A stretch of DNA of 64,000 nucleotides from an uncultured Marvinbryantia sp. GTDB lineage: Bacteria; Bacillota; Clostridia; Lachnospirales; Lachnospiraceae. Position 1 is the first letter of the stretch. Each line of letters opens with the position of its first letter. Location: positions 8,684 through 72,683 of the forward strand of contig CAKRVB010000010.1 of assembly GCA_934408725.1 (NCBI GenBank), in the 5' to 3' direction. The position numbers and the translations under genes were made by a program. Positions 60,518 through 64,000 of this stretch are shown here, piece by piece. The notes beneath the pieces were generated by a model, which was not told the DNA's origin, searched no databases, and was given only the letters and a program-made list of their open reading frames with translations.

Positions 60518-60551
60518 ATTTGTTGCCATTTGGCAACAAATATGTTATAGT
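60518..60551 (+). promoter_or_regulatory. Promoter with 24-bp palindromic operator
   Basis: ATTTGTTGCCA-TT-TGGCAACAAAT (60518-60541) is a perfect palindrome. TTGCCA (60523-60528) and TATAGT (60546-60551) are 17 bases apart, so the operator covers the -35 and spacer of the rightward XRE promoter. Confidence 0.7.
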
Positions 60552-60613
60552 AAAGTTCACAAGAAAAACTTATATTCATCAAAATATCATATAGAATCAT
60601 AGAGGTTTTCATT

Positions 60614-61069
60614 ATGGGTGATAATTCAATTCCTTTTAATAAGCATGAAGAAACTGTCTCATCTATTGCAAATCTGACACCAGGACAGTACTTAAGAGAA
60701 AAAAGACTGCAACGGGGATACAGTATCCGCAAATTGGCAGAAGAAGCAAACTGCAGTGCATCCTATCTTAACCGGATTGAACATGGTCAAAGGCGGCTGG
60801 ATTCCATGGCGAATATCATATTATTGGCATCTATACTGGATTTTCCAGTCAGTGAACTGTTGCAACTCACCGGTCTTTCTGATACTGAGATACTTTCTCC
60901 TATCCGTGCTGCATTTCCAAGCATCCAAACCAGCCATCAGGAAACTATCATCACCAAATTTGCCAGCCTTATCACATCTGGTGTCCTCTCTGATGAACAG
61001 ATGGATCAACTAATATTTAATGCCACAGCATTCACGGAATATTGCCAGAAATGTAATCAAGACAAATAG
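60614..61069 (+). CDS. XRE-family regulator (rightward)
   Basis: A 151-residue regulator: residues about 24-80 hold the helix-turn-helix (GYSIRKLAEEANCSASYLNR, then IEHGQRRL), followed by a helical C terminus that may dimerise. AGAGG precedes the ATG. It stands divergent to the small XRE gene across the palindromes, so one or both bind there. It is ended by a good terminator. It may act as the element's master repressor; that is inference. Confidence 0.82.
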   Translation: MGDNSIPFNKHEETVSSIANLTPGQYLREKRLQRGYSIRKLAEEANCSASYLNRIEHGQRRLDSMANIILLASILDFPVSELLQLTGLSDTEILSPIRAAFPSIQTSHQETIITKFASLITSGVLSDEQMDQLIFNATAFTEYCQKCNQDK

Positions 61070-61073
61070 AAAC

Positions 61074-61121
61074 ACCGGGACTTAACTCAACATACAGCGT
61101 TGTGAAAGGTCCCGGTCTTTT
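61074..61121 (+). terminator. Terminator of the rightward XRE gene
   Basis: ACCGGGAC (61074-61081) and GTCCCGGT (61109-61116) form an eight-base-pair stem with a 27-base loop, followed by CTTTT. Confidence 0.75.
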
Positions 61122-61190
61122 AGATTTTCCGCTTTCTGCGGATCCTTAGATATTTATATTACATTTATGAATCCCCGTATCCAAAGGTTC

Positions 61191-61225
61191 TGTAGTGTTA
61201 TCCCCGATATCAGAATAACACTACA
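61191..61225 (+). terminator. Perfect 11-bp hairpin with T-tract
   Basis: TGTAGTGTTAT (61191-61201) and ATAACACTACA (61215-61225) enclose a 13-base loop. The plus side continues CTTGTTTTT, so it can end rightward transcripts; it also lies just past the leftward gene 61253-61606, where no T-tract is seen. Confidence 0.6.
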
Positions 61226-61252
61226 CTTGTTTTTCAGATGACGACTTCTGTC

Positions 61253-61606
61253 TCACATTATTTTCTTACAGACATTCAGCTGTAGTTCCACATCATATTC
61301 CAATTCTTTACTGGGATCTTTTTTTAGCATTTGCTCCCTGCTTTTTATTGGGATTCTTTTACCAGAAAATAATTCACTCACCAGAAGTAACATGGCTTCC
61401 AAGAGCTCATCCGTGTCCATATAGAAAGCTTTTATACATTCCGCATCTTCTAGTTTCTCCAGGTATTCATCCACTTTTGCCCTGCAGCTATCATGCCTCT
61501 GCAAAATCTGCTCAATTCTCTCATTATGTAACACAATTTCATCTGTCAGATATTCCTGATCTTCATCTGAAACAACCAGCACCTCCTTCTTATCCGGTGT
61601 ATTCAT
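61253..61606 (-). CDS. Hypothetical acidic protein
   Basis: A 117-residue acidic helical protein (LVVSDEDQEYLTDEIVLHNE, then HDSCRAKVDEYLEKLEDAE). No family is recognised. The longer frame to 61726 is rejected because its TTG start lies inside the -10 of a good promoter; ATG 61606 has AGGA ten bases upstream. Between promoter and ATG is a short ATG frame of about 20 codons ending at an AAGGAGG site. The product may be a small regulator, but nothing shows it. Confidence 0.5.
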   Translation of the reverse strand: MNTPDKKEVLVVSDEDQEYLTDEIVLHNERIEQILQRHDSCRAKVDEYLEKLEDAECIKAFYMDTDELLEAMLLLVSELFSGKRIPIKSREQMLKKDPSKELEYDVELQLNVCKKIM

Positions 61607-61717
61607 TAAGTTTGTTTTCCTTTCCCTGTTACCTGAAAAAAGCTGTATTACTACTTTTTCCTCCTTTCCCGCTTCCTTTTTTCTGGTAACAAATAAGAGT
61701 TCTGTTTCATCATTTTT

Positions 61718-61746
61718 ATTATACAATATTCGACATATTACTACAA
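61718..61746 (-). promoter_or_regulatory. Promoter of the 61253-61606 gene
   Basis: Minus-strand TTGTAG (61741-61746) and TATAAT (61718-61723) are 17 bases apart. The leader to ATG 61606 is about 105 bases. Confidence 0.65.
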
Positions 61747-61823
61747 TTAAAACTTGCTTTTTTATGCAAATTTCATAATATATACTTTAAACTGTATCAT
61801 TTCAGATCATACTACTTTATTAA

Positions 61824-61864
61824 AAATATGCATATTTGCGCCAAATAGCGGAATATGCTATAAT
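61824..61864 (+). promoter_or_regulatory. Promoter and palindrome of the YafQ-type operon
   Basis: TTGCGC (61836-61841) and TATAAT (61859-61864) are 17 bases apart. A perfect 14-bp palindrome, AAATATGCATATTT (61824-61837), touches the -35 and may be the operator of the pair. Confidence 0.65.
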
Positions 61865-61932
61865 ATAAAAAACAGAGCAATAAGACATCCTTAACTACAC
61901 TATATACAATGTCATGAAAGGAAGTGTACAAC

Positions 61933-62142
61933 ATGAGTGATAGAGAATTTGCAAAAAACCTGATTGATAAAATTCCAGAAAGCCGTTTGTTTTACGTTAT
62001 ATCCTATTTACAAGGTGCTGCCGTTCCTGACGAAGTTCCAAATACAGAAACACTGGAGGCATTTGCAGAACTTGACAATGGCGGCGGGCATAGCTTTAGT
62101 GGTTCCACAGACCAGCTTTTTTCAGAGCTTATGGAGGACTAG
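61933..62142 (+). CDS. Antitoxin of a YafQ-type pair
   Basis: A 69-residue acidic protein (FAKNLIDKIPESRLFYVISY, then an acidic tail ending SELMED). Small size, acidity and a two-base gap to the YafQ-like gene identify it as the antitoxin; it does not look like a classic DinJ. ATG 61933 is preferred over GTG 61924 because AAAGGAAG is nine bases upstream. Confidence 0.7.
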   Translation: MSDREFAKNLIDKIPESRLFYVISYLQGAAVPDEVPNTETLEAFAELDNGGGHSFSGSTDQLFSELMED

Positions 62143-62144
62143 CA

Positions 62145-62417
62145 ATGCTTGATATCCGATATTCCACACGTTTCAAAAAAGATTTTAAAACATGCGTGAA
62201 GCGGCATTATAAGTTGGAATTATTGCAACAAGTGATTGATATTCTCCGAATACCAGACACTCTTCCACCAAAGAACACCGATCATAGTTTATCTGGAAAC
62301 TATGCTGGATACCGTGAATGCCACATTACCCCAGACTGGTTATTAATCTATCGGATTGATGGCAATGAACTACTATTATATCGGACAGGATCACACGCTG
62401 ATTTATTCGGTATGTAA
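62145..62417 (+). CDS. YafQ-type mRNA interferase toxin
   Basis: A 90-residue RelE-superfamily toxin of the YafQ branch: YSTRFKKDFKTCVKRHY, a conserved HSLSGNYAGYRECHI, and PDWLLIYRIDGNELLLYRTG with the C-terminal GSHADLF. YafQ cuts mRNA at codons in the ribosome. Together with the antitoxin it may stabilise the element. Followed by a strong terminator. Confidence 0.88.
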   Translation: MLDIRYSTRFKKDFKTCVKRHYKLELLQQVIDILRIPDTLPPKNTDHSLSGNYAGYRECHITPDWLLIYRIDGNELLLYRTGSHADLFGM

Positions 62418-62438
62418 AATTTTAAATCGAATCAGCCA

Positions 62439-62472
62439 GGATCTCCGGGGATTTCCCCAGAGATCCTTTTTT
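62439..62472 (+). terminator. Rho-independent terminator of the YafQ operon
   Basis: GGATCTCCGGGG and CCCCAGAGATCC (62439-62450/62455-62466) pair over 12 positions with one mismatch around ATTT, followed by TTTTTTC. Confidence 0.9.
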
Positions 62473-62475
62473 CTT

Positions 62476-62874
62476 TTACCATAGATTGATGATCTTCTTT
62501 CTTTTCCGTCTGTTCTGCATAATAATTCTGTGTCCTATAGGGAAATACACAAATTCAATGAATATATTACAAGCCTCTTTATCCTGTTTTGTTTTGTATA
62601 CTGTTACCGTTAATTTATCCACTTCTGTATTCACAAAATAGTATGGCTTGAAGCCATTTTCCTCATATTTTCTGACAATCTCCTGTGCACATTCTTCTCT
62701 TTTCACCATATCGTCATACAACACTACTGATATCCATTCATTTTGCTGTCCATCCATCCCATTTCTGATATTGCTGACTACTTCCATTGTTCTGTTTTTT
62801 GTTGGCGATATTGTCTGTCCACAACGTGACAATACCATTAAAGCTCCGCATAATAATACAATTTTCTTTTTCAT
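62476..62874 (-). CDS. Small exported protein, possible lipoprotein
   Basis: A 132-residue protein with a signal-like N terminus (residues 1-18). VLSRC resembles a lipobox but has arginine before the cysteine, which is unusual, so lipidation is doubtful. The rest is a small alpha/beta domain (WISVVLYDDMVKREECAQEI) with a basic C terminus. No family is recognised. AAAGGAAG precedes the ATG. A palindrome at 62892-62915 covers its probable -10 (TATAAC). Confidence 0.6.
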   Translation of the reverse strand: MKKKIVLLCGALMVLSRCGQTISPTKNRTMEVVSNIRNGMDGQQNEWISVVLYDDMVKREECAQEIVRKYEENGFKPYYFVNTEVDKLTVTVYKTKQDKEACNIFIEFVYFPIGHRIIMQNRRKRKKIINLW

Positions 62875-62891
62875 TTCTTCCTTTCTCTCCG

Positions 62892-62915
62892 AATGTTTCG
62901 TTATAGCGAAACATT
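62892..62915. promoter_or_regulatory. Palindromic operator between divergent genes
   Basis: AATGTTTCG-TTATAG-CGAAACATT is a perfect nine-base inverted repeat. It includes a minus-strand TATAAC, the likely -10 of the 62476-62874 gene, so a bound repressor would block it. Confidence 0.55.
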
Positions 62916-62926
62916 TTAAGCATAAT

Positions 62927-62955
62927 TTGACCTAATATTAATGTGTAGATATATT
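62927..62955 (+). promoter_or_regulatory. Promoter of the 62985 XRE gene
   Basis: TTGACC (62927-62932) and TATATT (62950-62955) are 17 bases apart, with transcription likely beginning near 62962. Confidence 0.65.
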
Positions 62956-62984
62956 TTTGAACCCACAAAGGATTAACAAACACT

Positions 62985-63218
62985 ATGCAGAAAATCAGAC
63001 CGGATCTGGATATAGGCAGAAACATTCAACAGCTCAGATATAATGCTCAGCTCACTCAGGAACAGGTGCTTGCACAGCTTAATGTCATGGGCATCCAAAT
63101 GAGTAAAAGTACCTATGCCAAAATCGAAACTAATCGTATGAACATCAAAGTCAGTGAATTAATTGCCTTTGCCAAAATTTTCGATACTGATTTCAACGCA
63201 TTTTTCAAAGGGTTATGA
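62985..63218 (+). CDS. Small XRE-family regulator
   Basis: A 77-residue XRE helix-turn-helix protein (NAQLTQEQVLAQLNVMGIQM and STYAKIETNRMNI). Residues 10-70 form the whole domain. It is divergent to the exported-protein gene and close to the palindrome 62892-62915, its likely target. The ribosome site AAAGGA is rather far (12 bases). A good terminator follows. Confidence 0.82.
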   Translation: MQKIRPDLDIGRNIQQLRYNAQLTQEQVLAQLNVMGIQMSKSTYAKIETNRMNIKVSELIAFAKIFDTDFNAFFKGL

Positions 63219-63223
63219 CACAT

Positions 63224-63251
63224 TCTCTGGGATTTCTCCCAGAGATTTTTT
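63224..63251 (+). terminator. Rho-independent terminator of the XRE gene
   Basis: TCTCTGGGA (63224-63232) and TCCCAGAGA (63237-63245) form a perfect nine-base-pair stem with TTTC loop, then TTTTTT. Confidence 0.9.
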
Positions 63252-63263
63252 ATCACAGAAATA

Positions 63264-63581
63264 CTACAAATTTTGAATCAGCCTGTATAGCTTCTCAGTA
63301 AATTCTTTCCCACATTTTTTCTCCGTCAGATACCAGAATACTTCTGTTATGTGCATATAATACTCATCCTGCATCATAGTCCCTTTCATTCTGTTACAGG
63401 TTCTGCAGGCACACTGATAATTAGCCAGTTCATTTTTTCCTCCAGCTTCCAGCGGTATGATATGGTCAATCGTCATCTCTTCATAAGATATTTCTGTCCC
63501 ACAGATCTGACAAATTCCATAGTATTTTCTGTAAATCATCTGTCTTTCCTTTTTTCTGATACTTTTCCTTTTTGCGTTCAT
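63264..63581 (-). CDS. HNH endonuclease
   Basis: A 105-residue HNH nuclease. CQICGTEI and CACRTCN supply the zinc cysteines, and TIDHIIPLEAGGKNELAN the DH and N of the HNH motif. The first 15 residues are very basic. Such free HNH proteins are common on mobile elements and phages as homing or processing nucleases; the target is not evident. The ribosome site is weak. Confidence 0.82.
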   Translation of the reverse strand: MNAKRKSIRKKERQMIYRKYYGICQICGTEISYEEMTIDHIIPLEAGGKNELANYQCACRTCNRMKGTMMQDEYYMHITEVFWYLTEKKCGKEFTEKLYRLIQNL

Positions 63582-63660
63582 GTAATTCTTTTTATTTTAT
63601 TCCTCCCTATATATATACGGATCAGACATAAAAAAATGACAGCATTTTACAAATTTCTAC

Positions 63661-63693
63661 AAAAAAAGTTGCTGCGTTTTTTCACAACAACTT
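63661..63693 (-). terminator. Terminator of the EcfT-like gene
   Basis: AAGTTGCTG (63666-63674) and CAACAACTT (63685-63693) pair over nine positions, one of them a wobble pair on the minus-strand transcript. TTTTT follows on the minus strand. The 63582-63660 stretch shows nothing else. Confidence 0.75.
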
Positions 63694-63706
63694 TCTATTC
63701 ATTTCA

Positions 63707-64000
63707 TTATTTCAATTTTCGAAATCGTCTTTCCCCTACTACCTGCAGCCCCATCGGAAGCAGCAAAAGCACCACATAGACTGCATAGAATACCATTGAC
63801 ATTCCAGTCACTCGGTTCATCATAATCATCGGGTTATACTGAATATTGGTCTGGTTGAACATCACGGCCATAAGGGTTACGGTAATACATGCAAATATGG
63901 CTATCACAAAGCTCCTGTCACGGTTATCGAACCGGTAGATGGAGAACGCCGTCCGTCCCCGCAGGGAATATCCACGGCATTTCATAGAAGCCGCACTGTC
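63707..64000 (-). CDS. Energy-coupling factor transporter transmembrane protein EcfT, C-terminal part
   Basis: The last 97 residues of an EcfT protein; the frame is open to the window edge, so the start is beyond it. DSAASMKCRGY and RGRTAFSIYRF are the coupling-helix motifs through which EcfT meets its two ATPases, followed by two transmembrane helices. ECF transporters import vitamins or metal ions; the substrate subunit is not visible. Its presence beyond the ICE regulators suggests cargo of the element, since spoVAD has not resumed. It ends at its own terminator. Confidence 0.8.
   Translation of the reverse strand, partial: DSAASMKCRGYSLRGRTAFSIYRFDNRDRSFVIAIFACITVTLMAVMFNQTNIQYNPMIMMNRVTGMSMVFYAVYVVLLLLPMGLQVVGERRFRKLK

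Larger units (their letters stand above)
25793..64000 (-). mobile_element. Integrative and conjugative element in spoVAD (right end outside window)
   Basis: The segment carries the full set expected of an ICE: serine recombinase, VirD4 coupling protein, PcfB, ArdC-like protein, MobC and MOBP-type relaxase, candidate oriT, two peptidoglycan hydrolases, VirB4, PrgI, VirB6-like and Maff2-like proteins, RadC-like protein, adhesin and sortase, plus XRE/sigma regulators. Most genes overlap or are a few bases apart on the minus strand over about 32 kb, so they form one or two large operons. The left end is inside spoVAD. The missing 5' half of spoVAD implies that the element, including the EcfT-like gene, continues past 64000. 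Confidence 0.85.

Noticed and set aside
1..64000. tRNA, rRNA or tmRNA genes
   Set aside because: I found no cloverleaf with the conserved T-arm or rRNA-like stretches; the ICE uses a protein gene, not a tRNA, as its site.

Overview
The window reads as chromosome of a low-to-mid GC, spore-forming Firmicute, most likely a gut Lachnospiraceae (Clostridia). The basis is the spoVA genes, clostridial sigma/anti-sigma pairs, A/G-rich ribosome sites (AGGAGG), and the type of conjugative element it carries. I cannot name a genus from sequence alone.

Region 1 (1-25.8 kb) is core or semi-core chromosome. It opens with the end of a HAD phosphatase gene and pyruvate kinase (+). A long leftward block follows: an AAA-ATPase/PD-(D/E)XK protein, two ECF sigma/anti-sigma pairs, and a MoxR ATPase + VWA + leucine-rich-repeat + small membrane protein cluster. 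Next come an acyltransferase/esterase pair, a cytidylate-kinase-like protein with a Lon-like AAA ATPase, and a polyamine ABC transporter (potD-potC-potB-potA) behind an XRE-cupin regulator. A second, unrelated MoxR/VWA pair (+) converges on spoVAE and a truncated spoVAD.

Region 2 (from about 25.8 kb to the right edge) is an integrative and conjugative element (ICE). Its left end lies inside spoVAD: a large serine recombinase gene stops about 20 bp from the surviving 3' part of spoVAD. Nearly everything runs leftward. Moving right to left it encodes XRE and sigma-like regulators, sortase B, a toxin-antitoxin pair, a 2147-residue CnaB-repeat adhesin with a VQTGD sorting signal, a RadC-like protein and the membrane core (Maff2-like, VirB6-like, PrgI, VirB4). 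It continues with a SpoVG-like protein, two peptidoglycan hydrolases, three single-pass membrane proteins, a candidate oriT, MobC and relaxase, accessory proteins (two DUF5688-like, ArdC-like, a second double SpoVG-like protein), PcfB, the VirD4 coupling protein, and the recombinase. The 60.3-63.6 kb part is an accessory/regulatory zone of small XRE regulators, a YafQ-type toxin pair and an HNH nuclease. The window ends inside an EcfT-like gene. The 5' half of spoVAD and the right end of the element are not present, so the element probably continues past base 64000.

The most notable points are: the ICE interrupting spoVAD with its recombinase next to the break; two separate MoxR/VWA systems plus a Lon-like AAA within 17 kb; a candidate small RNA opposing the end of the transfer operon; two tandem-SpoVG proteins in one element; several hairpins and operators that place expression control on particular genes; and a G8 tract that serves as the ribosome site of a sigma-like gene.
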